Notes: generated from the sequence alone by a model not told the origin. Positions 45,430 to 55,677 are shown, counted from the stretch's first letter. The stretch is DNA of 64,000 bases from Mycoplana dimorpha (GCF_003046475.1 NZ_PZZZ01000007.1:1-64000), one strand, 5' to 3'. Made by a program: numbers and translations.

Positions 45430-46527
45430 GTGACGAAATTCCGCCGCATCCGACAGGAACGGTTTCTCATCCTCGCCATGCTGGTCGCGGCCGCCGCCTA
45501 TGCGACGGAGCACACGATTTTGTCGGCAGGCCGCTCCGTCACGCTGGCGGCGGCGTTCGTCATCATCGTCACCATCATGCTGGCGTCGACGCGCGTCGCC
45601 CGTCATGCGGAGGTGCTCGCCGTCAAGGTCGGCGATCCCTACGGGACGATGATCCTGACGCTCTCGGCCGTGCTGGTCGAGGTGGTCGTGCTGGCGATCA
45701 TGATGCAGGCTGCGGCCTCGCCGACGCTTGTGCGCGACACGATCTATGCCGCGGTGATGCTCGACATCAATGGCATCATCGGACTGGCGGCGCTCATCGG
45801 CGGGCTGCGCCACGGCGAGCAGCCCTACAACGACGATTCCAGCCGCACCTACAGCGTGATGATCCTGACCGCGATGGGCATTTCCATGATCGTGCCGGAA
45901 TTCGTGCCACGCCAGAGCTGGCAGTTTTATTCCGGCTTCACCATCGGCGCGATGATTGCACTCTACACGCTGTTCCTGCGCCTGCAGGTCGGCCAGCACA
46001 GCTATTTCTTCAGCTATGCCTACCCGCGGGCCGATCGTAGCGGCCCAATGGAAAAGCACCCTGAAGCCGACAGCCCCGCCCTGCCCTCCGTCCTTATCCT
46101 GGTGGTTGGGATCGCCCTGATCGGCGCTCTGGCGGAGGTGATGTCGGTCATGCTGAATGCCGGCCTTTCGGGCAGCGGCGCCCCGCCGGCATTGATGGCG
46201 GTGATCGTGGCCGCGATTTCGGCCGCGCCGGAAATCCTGACGGCAATGCGGGCGGCGCTTGCCAACCGCATGCAATCGGTCGTCAACATCGCCATGGGCG
46301 CGTCGCTCTCGACGGTCATCCTGACGGTCCCCGTCATGGAGGCGATCGCCCTCTATACCGGCCAGCCGTTCGTCATGGCGATGACGCCGGTGCAGACGGT
46401 GATGGTCGCCATCACCCTGGTCGTAGCGGCGATCAACCTGAACGACGGCATGACCAATGCGATCGAGGGCATGACCCACTTCATTCTCTTCGCCACCTTC
46501 GTCATGCTGACGCTGATCGGGCTATAG
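45430..46527 (+). CDS. Calcium/sodium:proton antiporter (ChaA-like, CaCA family)
   Basis: 365-aa inner-membrane antiporter with about 11 transmembrane helices. The two alpha repeats of the CaCA family are visible: LSAVLVEVVVLAIMM near residues 78-92 and VIVAAISAAPEILTAMRAAL near 258-277 (xAAPE replaces GxSxPE). ChaA relatives exchange Na+, K+ or Ca2+ for H+ and help in alkaline or salt stress. The start is a GTG at 45430 with a GGAAG site. Converges with aatA at the shared terminator. Confidence 0.85.
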   Translation: MTKFRRIRQERFLILAMLVAAAAYATEHTILSAGRSVTLAAAFVIIVTIMLASTRVARHAEVLAVKVGDPYGTMILTLSAVLVEVVVLAIMMQAAASPTLVRDTIYAAVMLDINGIIGLAALIGGLRHGEQPYNDDSSRTYSVMILTAMGISMIVPEFVPRQSWQFYSGFTIGAMIALYTLFLRLQVGQHSYFFSYAYPRADRSGPMEKHPEADSPALPSVLILVVGIALIGALAEVMSVMLNAGLSGSGAPPALMAVIVAAISAAPEILTAMRAALANRMQSVVNIAMGASLSTVILTVPVMEAIALYTGQPFVMAMTPVQTVMVAITLVVAAINLNDGMTNAIEGMTHFILFATFVMLTLIGL

Positions 46528-46646
46528 CTGCGCCATTTCAAGGACTTATACGCAAGCGCGGAATCGACGCGGGAGGCACTTGAATCGAATTGGCAAGCCA
46601 AATGCCATGCCTCGCCGTCGACTTGTCGACCCGCACCTGCCATGAA

Positions 46647-46672
46647 AAAACCCGCCATCGCTGGCGGGTTTT
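46647..46672. terminator. Bidirectional intrinsic terminator
   Basis: AAAACCCGCCA (46647-46657) pairs with TGGCGGGTTTT (46662-46672), 4-nt loop, A-run on one side and T-run on the other. Serves the antiporter (plus) and aatA (minus). Confidence 0.85.
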
Positions 46673-46696
46673 ATCGAACTTAAACGATCGGATCGC

Positions 46697-48260
<1,564 letters not shown>

Positions 48261-48707
48261 ATGTTCATCGACGACGAGAAATCGGCGCGCGATCACCGGA
48301 GACGGGAAGGCCGCGCGGTCCTTTACATCACGGCGACGGCACTGGCGGCCTGCGTTCTCATGGTACTCGGGCTGCTCAACGTCGCAAACGCCATGCCGAT
48401 CGACGCGTCCGTCGCCATTCTCCAGGGTGACATCGGCGAGACGCACCTGGTGCTCGACGTCCGGGATGCCGTTCAACGTGAGGAGCCGCTGGCGGTAACG
48501 GTGTTTCAGGAGGTCGCCGGCGACGCGCCGGTCGATCCTGTCACCACGGCAAGTACGGCAACAGACGACGCCGCCTCGATCGACCGGCGGCTGGGGGCGG
48601 CCCTCACCCTCGCGGCACTCGTCGCGCTTGCCGGCCTTGCCCAGATGGCCGGCCGCCGCATCGACCCCGCGCCGGCCCGGGCCGCTCCGTGGCGAAGCGA
48701 GGCGTGA
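48261..48707 (+). CDS. Uncharacterised two-helix membrane protein
   Basis: 148-aa protein. The ATG at 48261 has GGGAGA 6 nt upstream. There are two hydrophobic segments: YITATALAACVLMVLGLLNV near residues 29-48 and LGAALTLAALVALAGLAQ near 112-129. The loop between them is acidic and Thr/Asp-rich (DVRDAVQREEPLAVTV, VDPVTTASTATDDAASID). No family recognised. It precedes the sugar dehydrogenase gene by 82 nt, but that gene has its own ribosome-binding site and possibly its own promoter. Confidence 0.55.
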   Translation: MFIDDEKSARDHRRREGRAVLYITATALAACVLMVLGLLNVANAMPIDASVAILQGDIGETHLVLDVRDAVQREEPLAVTVFQEVAGDAPVDPVTTASTATDDAASIDRRLGAALTLAALVALAGLAQMAGRRIDPAPARAAPWRSEA

Positions 48708-48789
48708 TCCCGGGAGGCCCAGGTCTTGGACAGGCACCTTGATAACGCATGCCCCCGACCTCAGTTAATGTAGGAACGGGAGGATACGC

Positions 48790-49971
48790 ATGCGGAACGA
48801 GCAGATGGGCGGACACAACAAGCGGATTTTGAAAGACATTTTCCTGGCGACTGCCGCAGCTGTGGTCGCGTTCGCCCTGGCTGATCCGGCGATGGCCGAG
48901 CCACGGGAATTTGCCAGCAAGAAGGCAGGCCTGCTTGTCGAACCGATCGCAACCGGCCTTCACCATCCCTGGTCGGTCGAGGTTCTGCCCGACGGTGCCT
49001 ATATCGTCACCGAGCGCCCGGGTACGCTCCGCATCATCAGGGACGGCAAGGTTTCCGCCCCGGTCCAAGGCGTGCCCAAGGTGGCCGCGCGTGGTCAGGG
49101 CGGCCTGCTCGACGTGGCGCTGGCGCCCGACTTTGCCGCCAGCCGCACGCTGTTTCTGACCTATAGCGCACCGGGCCGCGGCGGCGCCGGCACGGCGGTC
49201 GCCCGCGCCCGGCTGTCGCAGGACGAGGCCCGGCTCGAGGACGTCCGGCAGATATTCGTAATGGGCAAGCTCACCCAGAAGGGCCAGCATTTCGGCTCGC
49301 GCATTGCGATCGCCGAGGACGGCAGCCTGTTCTTCGGCATCGGCGACCGCGGCGAGCCGGAGCGCGCCCAGGATCCGCGCGACCATGCCGGATCGATCCT
49401 GCACATCAATCCCGATGGTGGCGTCCCGGCCAGCAATCCATACGCCGGCGACAGCGGCGGCCTGCCGGAGGTCTGGTCGAAGGGCCATCGGAACCCGCAG
49501 GGAATCGACATCGACCCGCAGGACGGCACCCTGATAACGGCCGAGCACGGCGCGCGCGGCGGTGACGAGGTCAACTATCCCCTGCCCGGCCGGAACTTTG
49601 GCTGGCCTGTCATCACCTACGGCAAGGATTACTCCGGCGCCGAAATCGGCGAGGGAACGGCGAAGAAGGGCTATGAACAACCGGCCTACTACTGGGATCC
49701 CTCGATCGCGCCTGGCGCTATTGCGGTCTATCGCGGCGCGATGTTCCCGGAGTGGCAAGGCAATCTCCTCGTCGCCGCGTTGAAATACCAACTGCTGGTG
49801 CGGCTGGAGCGCGACGAGACAGGAGCGATCCTCGGCGAGGAGCGGCTGCTGGACGGCGCGTTCGGCAGGCTGCGCGATGTCAAGGTCGCACCGGACGGCG
49901 CCGTCCTGCTCCTGACGGATGAGGATGACGGGCAATTGCTGCGCCTCTATCGCGCCCCCTCCTCGCAGTAA
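48790..49971 (+). CDS. PQQ-dependent soluble aldose sugar dehydrogenase (YliI/Asd-like)
   Basis: 393-aa periplasmic six-bladed beta-propeller. Residues 1-36 are a signal peptide (ATAAAVVAFALADPAMA). Family motifs are LHHPWSVEVLPDGAYIVTER, GQGGLLDVALAPDF, HFGSRIAIAEDGSLFFGIGDRG, GHRNPQGIDIDP and EHGARGGDEVNYPLPGRNFGWP, the last holding Ca2+/PQQ-contacting residues. The ATG at 48790 has GGGAGG with good spacing. It oxidises aldoses at the periplasmic face. No pqq biosynthesis gene is in the window. Confidence 0.9.
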   Translation: MRNEQMGGHNKRILKDIFLATAAAVVAFALADPAMAEPREFASKKAGLLVEPIATGLHHPWSVEVLPDGAYIVTERPGTLRIIRDGKVSAPVQGVPKVAARGQGGLLDVALAPDFAASRTLFLTYSAPGRGGAGTAVARARLSQDEARLEDVRQIFVMGKLTQKGQHFGSRIAIAEDGSLFFGIGDRGEPERAQDPRDHAGSILHINPDGGVPASNPYAGDSGGLPEVWSKGHRNPQGIDIDPQDGTLITAEHGARGGDEVNYPLPGRNFGWPVITYGKDYSGAEIGEGTAKKGYEQPAYYWDPSIAPGAIAVYRGAMFPEWQGNLLVAALKYQLLVRLERDETGAILGEERLLDGAFGRLRDVKVAPDGAVLLLTDEDDGQLLRLYRAPSSQ

Positions 49972-50117
49972 ACGGCGCGCAATAACCTGCCCGCAACGCC
50001 CGGCCTTTCCTTCGGACGGCAGCGGCCCCTGTGCCTCCGGCCGCGCACTTGTCGGCTGGTCGGGCAACTGCTACGGAACCCCGTCCGAATCTCCCCTCAC
50101 CCCGATCGAGGACTGCC

Positions 50118-51014
50118 ATGTCGCGCCTCCAGGCGAACTTCCTGCTGTTGCTTGCCGGCGCCATCTGGGGCGCGGGCTTCATCGCGCAATCGACCGCGAT
50201 GGCGACACTCGGGCCGATCTGGTTCATCGGGCTGCGTTTCGCAGTGGCCACCCTCGTCGCCGTTCCCTTCGCGCTGGTCGAAAGCAGGCGGGCAACCGCA
50301 CCGGTGCGGTCCGCCGACCGGATCGGCTTCATTGTTACGGGCGTTGCGCTCTTTGCCGCCGCTGCCTTCCAGCAGGTGGGCCTGCTCACCACCTCCGTCA
50401 CGAACTCCGGCTTCCTGACCGGTCTCTACGTCGTCTTCACGCCGATCCTGACCGTATTCGTGCTGCGCAAGCGTGCCCACTGGATCATCTGGCCCGCCGC
50501 GCTCACGGCGACCGCCGGCATCTTCCTGTTGAGCGGCGGGGCATTTTCGGCGCTGACTACCGGCGACGTTCTGACCATCGTGTGCGCACTGCTTTGGTCG
50601 ATCCAGATGATCTGCGTCGGCGTGTTTGCCGGCCGCTCCGGCCGGCCGCTCGCCCTGTCTCTGGTGCAGTTCGCCGTCTGCGCCGTCGTCGGCTGCGCCG
50701 TTGCCGCCATCGTCGAACCGATCAGTCTTGCGGCAATTCGGGGCGCGTTGCCGGAAATCCTCTATTCCGGCCTGTTTTCCAGTGGGCTCGCCTTCATCTG
50801 CCAGAACGTGGCGCAGCGCTACACCACCGCGCCGCAGGCGGCGATCTTCCTGTCCAGCGAGGCGCTGTTTGCCGCATTCTTCGGCGTGTTCCTGCTCGGC
50901 GAGACCATTCCCGCAGCAGGCTATGCCGGCTGCGCGATCATCTTCGTGGCGATGCTGGCGACCGAACTCGTTCCCGAACTGTCGAAGCCCAAGGACCGCT
51001 CTGCGGCGGCATAG
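50118..51014 (+). CDS. EamA/DMT superfamily exporter
   Basis: 298-aa inner-membrane protein with about ten transmembrane helices in two EamA repeats (helix 1 LLLLAGAIWGAGFIAQ; repeat 2 begins LTIVCALLWSIQMICVGVF). These transporters export metabolites or amino acids. The ATG at 50118 follows GAGGACTGCC; the 29-residue extension to 50031 is Pro/Arg-rich and lacks a site. Gene follows the sugar dehydrogenase by 146 nt. Confidence 0.88.
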   Translation: MSRLQANFLLLLAGAIWGAGFIAQSTAMATLGPIWFIGLRFAVATLVAVPFALVESRRATAPVRSADRIGFIVTGVALFAAAAFQQVGLLTTSVTNSGFLTGLYVVFTPILTVFVLRKRAHWIIWPAALTATAGIFLLSGGAFSALTTGDVLTIVCALLWSIQMICVGVFAGRSGRPLALSLVQFAVCAVVGCAVAAIVEPISLAAIRGALPEILYSGLFSSGLAFICQNVAQRYTTAPQAAIFLSSEALFAAFFGVFLLGETIPAAGYAGCAIIFVAMLATELVPELSKPKDRSAAA

Positions 51015-51464
51015 GGCTGATACTGAACATGGCAATAAACGGCGCCGCCGCTATGCTGTGCCGGGCGCAAGCTTATGGCGAGCATGGGCAATATAAACTG
51101 TGCGATGCCTGAGCAATTGCGCCAAACAACGGAATTTTGATTGTGCAACTGCCCGAAAACAGGCGGTGGTGAGGCATCATATGAGCAGATTGAAACTTTT
51201 GCTTGCCAATTCAAGATAAACACAGCAATCTTGTCATGTTCGGGCAATTTACGAACATGGGAAGACCTTGAATAAACAGCGCGCCGGAGACGCGAGAAAA
51301 TCCGGGCAGCCGTGCTGATGGTTCCTTCGGGACAGCAGTTGGCTGGCTGCGGTAAAAACAGGACCCTTTCCTCACATCGGAAATACCTGCCTCACGCCCC
51401 CTCGGGGCAAACCGGAAATGCTGCCCGCCGCCAATCATAGGGCAGAGAGAAAAGGACCTGACGC
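51015..51464. other. Long leader/upstream region of the cold-shock gene
   Basis: 450 nt. Contains a perfect inverted repeat (51235-51259) and, nearer the gene, GCCCC/GGGGC (about 51396-51408) and CTGCCC/GGGCAG (about 51420-51445) hairpins. Long structured leaders are usual for cold-shock genes. Confidence 0.5.
51235..51259. promoter_or_regulatory. Perfect inverted repeat upstream of csp
   Basis: CATGTTC (51235-51241) and GAACATG (51253-51259), 7-bp arms, 11-nt spacer, about 205 nt upstream of csp. It does not match the alphaproteobacterial LexA direct repeat GTTC-N7-GTTC. Possible operator. Confidence 0.35.
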
Positions 51465-51680
51465 ATGGCCGAGACTGGCACCGTAAAATTCTTCAACACC
51501 GAGAAGGGCTTCGGCTTTATCAAGCCCGACAACGGTGGTGCAGATATCTTCGTACACATTTCTGCCGTGCAGGCCTCGGGCCTGAACGGCCTGTCGGAGA
51601 ACCAGAAGGTTAGCTTCGAAACGGAACCCGACCGCCGCGGCAAGGGCCCGAAGGCGGTCAACCTGCAGATCGCCGGCTGA
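51465..51680 (+). CDS. cspA: Cold-shock family protein
   Basis: 71-aa single cold-shock domain. RNP1 is GFGFIKPD and RNP2 is DIFVHISA, the nucleic-acid-binding motifs of the OB fold. MAETGTVKFFNTEKGFGFI is the classic start. The ATG at 51465 follows AAAAGGACCTGACGC. Acts as an RNA chaperone. Ends at the terminator 51710-51736. Confidence 0.96.
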   Translation: MAETGTVKFFNTEKGFGFIKPDNGGADIFVHISAVQASGLNGLSENQKVSFETEPDRRGKGPKAVNLQIAG

Positions 51681-51709
51681 GGCAATCTGCACATCGACAG
51701 ACGTTGAGG

Positions 51710-51736
51710 CCCGGCAGTTCTGCCGGGTTCTTTTTT
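51710..51736 (+). terminator. Intrinsic terminator of csp
   Basis: CCCGGCA (51710-51716)/TGCCGGG (51721-51727), GTTC loop, followed by TTCTTTTTT. Confidence 0.85.
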
Positions 51737-51817
51737 GTTCAGCGACGGTTCATCCCGGCGCCGCTAGGTTCGCTGGCATTGATTGCCGGCTCGCCGGCTG
51801 GATGCAGGGACGAACTC

Positions 51818-52231
51818 ATGAACAAGCACTTGAAATCGGTTGTGCTGGCTGCGGCTGTCGCGGCGGCGACGCTCGCCAACGTCGCGTCGGCCGAGGCAGG
51901 CGACCGTTATCGTCATCACCACAACAATAACGACGCCTGGGTGGCCGGCGCCGCCGGTCTCGTCACCGGTGTGATCGTCGGCGGTGCCATCGCCAATTCG
52001 CGCACCACCTATTACGACGACGGTTATTACGCACCCCGCCGCGTTTATGTCGAGCCGGAATACCGCCCGGTGCGCCGCGCCTATCGCCCCCGTCCTGTCT
52101 ACGTTGGCGGCTACGAGCCCTGGAGCCCGGGTTGGTACCGCTACTGCGAGAATACCTACCGCTCCTTCAACCCGCGCACCGGCACGTTCCGCGGTTACGA
52201 CGGGCTGGAGCACTTCTGCGTCGCCGGCTGA
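51818..52231 (+). CDS. BA14K-family secreted protein
   Basis: 137-aa exported protein. Residues 1-27 form a signal peptide (VVLAAAVAAATLANVASAEA). The mature part has His/Asn-rich start, a glycine-rich stretch (GAAGLVTGVIVGGAIANS), Arg/Tyr/Pro-rich middle and the BA14K C-terminal motif (WYRYCENTYRSFNPRTGTFR...LEHFC) with two cysteines. The ATG at 51818 has AGGGACGAACTC upstream. Function of the family is not settled. It differs from the His-rich copy at 1387 by lacking the long His tract. Confidence 0.8.
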   Translation: MNKHLKSVVLAAAVAAATLANVASAEAGDRYRHHHNNNDAWVAGAAGLVTGVIVGGAIANSRTTYYDDGYYAPRRVYVEPEYRPVRRAYRPRPVYVGGYEPWSPGWYRYCENTYRSFNPRTGTFRGYDGLEHFCVAG

Positions 52232-52259
52232 AGCGAACAGCCAGGCTACAGTCACAGCA

Positions 52260-52287
52260 AAGGCGGATGGCACCCATCCGCCTTTTT
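52260..52287. terminator. Bidirectional intrinsic terminator
   Basis: 10-bp stem (52260-52269 with 52275-52284), 5-nt loop, followed by TTT on the plus strand. Between the BA14K gene and the convergent MBL gene. Confidence 0.8.
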
Positions 52288-52320
52288 GCGTTTCCGGGCG
52301 TTACATTCGCCCGATCTGCC

Positions 52321-52968
52321 TCAGATGCCGCGCAAGAACGGGTTGGTGAGGCGCTCCTCGCCGATCCTGCCGCCCGGACCATGGCCACAGATGAAGCCGA
52401 CCTCGTCGCCGAGCGGCAGCACCTTGTCGCGGATCGAGGCCAGCAGCGTCTCGTGATCGCCGCCGGGCAGGTCGGTGCGGCCGATCGAGCCACGGAACAG
52501 CACGTCGCCGAGATGCGCGAAATTCTGGGCGCGATTGAAATAGATCACATGCCCCGGAGCGTGGCCCGGCGTATGGTAGACCTCGAACTCGTGCTCGCCG
52601 AAGGAGACGCGGTCACCGTCCTTCAGCCAGCGATCGGGCACGACGTTCTGCACCTTCATGGCGACGCCGAACTTTTCGGCCTGGGTCTCGATCCGCTGCA
52701 GCAGCGGCAGATCGTCCTCGTGCGGGCCGATGATGTCGAGGCCGAGCGCATCCTTCAACTCCTTCGCCCCGCCGGCGTGGTCGATGTGGCCGTGGGTGAG
52801 CCAGATCGCCTTCAGCGTGATGCCGTTCTTGCTGACCGCCTCGACAATGGCATCGACGTCGCCGCCCGGATCGACGACCACGCCCTCCTTTGTGTCCATG
52901 TCGAACAGGATGGTGCAATTCTGCTGGAAGGGGGTGACGGGAATGATGCCCGCCTGAAGCATGCCCAT
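52321..52968 (-). CDS. MBL-fold hydrolase, glyoxalase II-like
   Basis: 215-aa metallo-hydrolase. Zinc motif THGHIDHAGG (His59, His61, Asp63, His64), later HTPGHAPGH, GDVLFRGSIGRTDLPGGD and FICGHGPGG. The size, the IPVTPFQQNCTIL start and LFRGSIGRTD are those of YcbL-type thioesterases related to glyoxalase II. The ATG at 52968 has GAGG with 5-nt spacing; the start at 53028 lacks a site. It probably hydrolyses S-lactoylglutathione or another thioester. Confidence 0.9.
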   Translation of the reverse strand: MGMLQAGIIPVTPFQQNCTILFDMDTKEGVVVDPGGDVDAIVEAVSKNGITLKAIWLTHGHIDHAGGAKELKDALGLDIIGPHEDDLPLLQRIETQAEKFGVAMKVQNVVPDRWLKDGDRVSFGEHEFEVYHTPGHAPGHVIYFNRAQNFAHLGDVLFRGSIGRTDLPGGDHETLLASIRDKVLPLGDEVGFICGHGPGGRIGEERLTNPFLRGI

Positions 52969-53061
52969 GGGATCCTCGCTCGGAAATGATCTGCCCCGCA
53001 TATAGAGGCTCGGGGCGCCGGATGCCATGCTTCATCACAGATTACCCGATCGATGCCGTGT

Positions 53062-53238
53062 TCAGCGGCTGGCGACCTGCGAATGGCCGCTAGCCCAGCC
53101 GGCCTGCGGCGGCGGCGTTGGAGTGACGGTCGACAACAGCAGGAGCGCGACGGCAAGATTGGCCGCGACGTAGGTGTAGACGACGGCGCGCAGTCGCGCG
53201 GCCACGGTGCGTGCTTCGGCAGGGGTCTGACTGTCCAT
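53062..53238 (-). CDS. Small membrane protein (58 aa)
   Basis: 58 codons from ATG at 53238 with AAAGGACGGGAACA upstream. Product: charged N-terminus (MDSQTPAEARTVAARLRA), one membrane segment (VVYTYVAANLAVALLLLSTV), Pro/Gly-rich tail. No family recognised, but composition and ribosome-binding site suggest a real gene. Confidence 0.5.
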   Translation of the reverse strand: MDSQTPAEARTVAARLRAVVYTYVAANLAVALLLLSTVTPTPPPQAGWASGHSQVASR

Positions 53239-53363
53239 TGTTCCCGTCCTTTCGGCGCTATGGTTTCGTCGATTGCAGTCCTGCAACCTACAATGTCACC
53301 AAGCGCCGTTGTGTTCCGCGGGAAACACCAGCGGAAGCGGCGCTCTGTTCGCCAGTTCCGGGA

Positions 53364-53822
53364 TTAGACCGGCAGCGCCGTCGTTTCCTTGAGAGTATCG
53401 AGCACGATCGCCGTCTTCACATGCGCCACCGACTCGTGCGGCAGCAGCACGTCGTTGACGAAGGCCGACAGCGCCTTCAGGTTCGGCACCACCACCTTGA
53501 TGACGTAGTCCATCTCGCCCGTCAGCGAGAACGCCTCCAGCACCTCCGGCAGATTGGAGATCAGCCGCGCAAAGCGCTGGGCGTTGTCGCGGTTGTGGGT
53601 GGCAAGCGTGACGGTGACGATGATGACGATGCCGAGATCGAGCTTCTCGCGGTCGAGCTCGGCGCGATAGGCGCGGATGATCCCCTCCTCTTCGAGCCGC
53701 GCCCGGCGCCGCGAACATTGCGACGGCGACAGGTTGATGCGCTCGGACAGCTCGTTGTTGGTCAGGCGCGCATCCTGCTGCAGGAGCGCCAGCAATTTCC
53801 GGTCGAATGCGTCCAGCTGCAC
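53364..53822 (-). CDS. Lrp/AsnC family regulator next to hppD
   Basis: 152-aa regulator. HTH: LDAFDRKLLALLQQDARLTNNELSERINLSPSQCSRRRARLEEEGII; ligand domain: VTVTLATHNRDN...AFSLTGEMDYVIKVV. The GTG at 53822 gives a family-typical length and N-terminus and has GGGAG upstream; an ATG at 53867 remains possible. It diverges from hppD, and the palindrome between them is a likely operator. By context it controls tyrosine catabolism. Confidence 0.88.
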   Translation of the reverse strand: MQLDAFDRKLLALLQQDARLTNNELSERINLSPSQCSRRRARLEEEGIIRAYRAELDREKLDLGIVIIVTVTLATHNRDNAQRFARLISNLPEVLEAFSLTGEMDYVIKVVVPNLKALSAFVNDVLLPHESVAHVKTAIVLDTLKETTALPV

Positions 53823-53888
53823 GATTCCGTCTCCCAGCCGCCAAATGATGCAAGAATACGTCATCCTAGCTCCAGCATCCAGACACTT

Positions 53889-53903
53889 TGCACACACTGT
53901 GCA
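53889..53903. promoter_or_regulatory. Palindrome in the hppD/Lrp divergent region
   Basis: TGCACA-CAC-TGTGCA, 6-bp arms, 55 nt upstream of hppD. A further TTGCACAA half site lies at about 53931. Candidate binding site of the adjacent Lrp-type regulator. Confidence 0.4.
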
Positions 53904-53957
53904 GACGCCCGGGCGCATACTTGCACAACGTCAGAACTGGACGAGGAGGAGAACAGC

Positions 53958-55061
53958 ATGGGTCCGTTCCCGCACGATGCGCCGCCGGCCGAAATCAACG
54001 CAGAAAACCCCGCCGGTACGGACGGCTTCGAGTTCGTCGAGTTTGCCCACCCCGAACCGGAGAAGCTCAAGGAACTGTTTGCGCGGATGGGCTATGCCAG
54101 GGTGGCGCAGCACCGGGCCAAGGACATTTCCGTCTGGCGCCAGGGCGACATCAATTACGTCCTCAATGCCGAGAAGGGCTCGTTCGCCGACGGCTTCGTG
54201 GAGAAGCACGGTCCCTGCGCGCCCTCCATGGCCTGGCGGGTCGTCGATGCGCAGCACGCGCTGAAGCACGCCGTCGGCATGGGGGCCGAGGAGTATACCG
54301 GCCCCGGCAAGTGCATCGACGCGCCGGCGATCATCGGCATCGGCGGCTCGCTGCTCTATTTCATCGATCGCTACGGCGATAAGGGCTCGCCCTATGAAGC
54401 CGAGTTCGATTGGACCGGCGAGCGCGACCCGAAGCCGGAAGGCGTCGGCTTCTACTATCTCGACCACCTGACCCACAACGTCTTCCGCGGCAACATGGAC
54501 AAATGGTGGGACTTCTACCGGCAGCTGTTCAATTTCCGCCAGATCCACTTCTTTGACATCGCCGGCAAGATGAGCGGTCTCGTGTCGCGGGCGATAACCT
54601 CGCCCTGCGGCAAGATCCGGATCCCCCTGAACGAGTCCACCGACGACAAGAGCCAGATCGAAGAATACCTGCGCAAGTACAAGGGCGAGGGTATCCAGCA
54701 CATCGCCGTCGGCACCGAGGCGATCTACGATGCCACCGACAAGCTCGCCGAAAACGGGCTGACGTTCATGCCGGGGCCGCCGGACACCTACTACGAGAAT
54801 TCGCATCAGCGCGTGCACGGCCATGAGGAGCCGATCGAGCGGTTGAAGAAGCACGGCATCCTGATCGACGGTGAAGGCGTGGTCGACGGCGGCACCACGA
54901 AGATCCTGCTGCAGATCTTCTCAAGGACCGTAATCGGGCCGATCTTCTTCGAATTCATCCAGCGCAAGGGCGACGAGGGCTTCGGCGAGGGCAACTTCAA
55001 GGCTCTGTTTGAGTCGATCGAGCAAGACCAGATCCGCCGTGGCGTCTTCGACGCCGCCTGA
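53958..55061 (+). CDS. hppD: 4-hydroxyphenylpyruvate dioxygenase
   Basis: 367-aa non-haem iron dioxygenase that converts 4-hydroxyphenylpyruvate to homogentisate in tyrosine catabolism. Iron ligands are the histidine in YYLDHLTHNV, the histidine in GIQHIAVGT and the glutamate in IFFEFIQRKGDEGFGEGNFKALFESIE. Length is near the family norm. The ATG at 53958 follows GAGGAGGAGAACAGC. hmgA or fumarylacetoacetase genes are not seen. Confidence 0.96.
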   Translation: MGPFPHDAPPAEINAENPAGTDGFEFVEFAHPEPEKLKELFARMGYARVAQHRAKDISVWRQGDINYVLNAEKGSFADGFVEKHGPCAPSMAWRVVDAQHALKHAVGMGAEEYTGPGKCIDAPAIIGIGGSLLYFIDRYGDKGSPYEAEFDWTGERDPKPEGVGFYYLDHLTHNVFRGNMDKWWDFYRQLFNFRQIHFFDIAGKMSGLVSRAITSPCGKIRIPLNESTDDKSQIEEYLRKYKGEGIQHIAVGTEAIYDATDKLAENGLTFMPGPPDTYYENSHQRVHGHEEPIERLKKHGILIDGEGVVDGGTTKILLQIFSRTVIGPIFFEFIQRKGDEGFGEGNFKALFESIEQDQIRRGVFDAA

Positions 55062-55366
55062 GCATCATCCGCAAATTTTTCCGGCTGGAGCGGACCGCGT
55101 GAATCGTTTCACGCGGCCGGCCTCCGTAAGCGGACGGGCGCCTGGTCCATGGCAGCCGCGAGCGGCCGTTCGGCCACGCGCTTTCATCGCAGGGCTCCGG
55201 TCGGCAACTTCCCGGCCAAATTGACAGATGAACGTTTTGCAACCACCTTGATCCCACCGAAGGGGGTTCGGTGCTGGTGATTCGGCGATGTCTGCGCTGG
55301 CAAGCTTCACGTGTCGTGGCCGGGGGCCCGGACGCGTTTCCGGCACGACCAAACGGGGGAGTGTAC
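55062..55366. other. Intergenic region after hppD
   Basis: 305 nt. CCGCGTGAA (55095-55103)/TTCACGCGG (55108-55116) is a strong hairpin without T-run, possibly a processing or Rho-associated end of hppD. TTGACA at about 55221 could be a -35 for the next gene but no good -10 follows. Confidence 0.5.
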
Positions 55367-55636
55367 ATGGAAGCATTTGTGCCACTCATCACTCAACTCA
55401 TCAGCGGCGCCATCGGCGGCAACGTCGTAGCCGCCATCTTGAAGCAGCAGGGCACCAGCATGATCGTTCGAACGATCATCGGCGCGATCGGCGGCATCGG
55501 CGGCGGACTGCTCATGCAGGCGTTCGGCGGCGAAGCAGGTCTGTCCAATCTTGTGGCCAACGGGATCGGCGGCCTGATCGGCGGCGGCGTGCTGCAGGCG
55601 ATCGCCGGCGTTGTGATGGGCCGCAAGCAGGCCTGA
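55367..55636 (+). CDS. Small glycine-zipper membrane protein
   Basis: 89-aa hydrophobic protein with repeated GxxxG-like runs (IGAIGGIGGGLLMQAFGG, GIGGLIGGGVLQAIAG), consistent with a glycine-zipper transmembrane hairpin. The ATG at 55367 follows GGGGGAGTGTAC. Charged C-terminus MGRKQA. No family name; related small proteins occur widely in Rhizobiales. Confidence 0.6.
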   Translation: MEAFVPLITQLISGAIGGNVVAAILKQQGTSMIVRTIIGAIGGIGGGLLMQAFGGEAGLSNLVANGIGGLIGGGVLQAIAGVVMGRKQA

Positions 55637-55646
55637 GGCTCATGCG

Positions 55647-55677
55647 GAAAAGGCGGCGAAAGCTTCGCCGCCTTTTC
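55647..55677. terminator. Bidirectional intrinsic terminator
   Basis: 14-bp perfect stem (55647-55660 with 55664-55677), 3-nt loop, rich in A and T at its base on either strand. Between the small membrane protein and ilvE. Confidence 0.85.
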
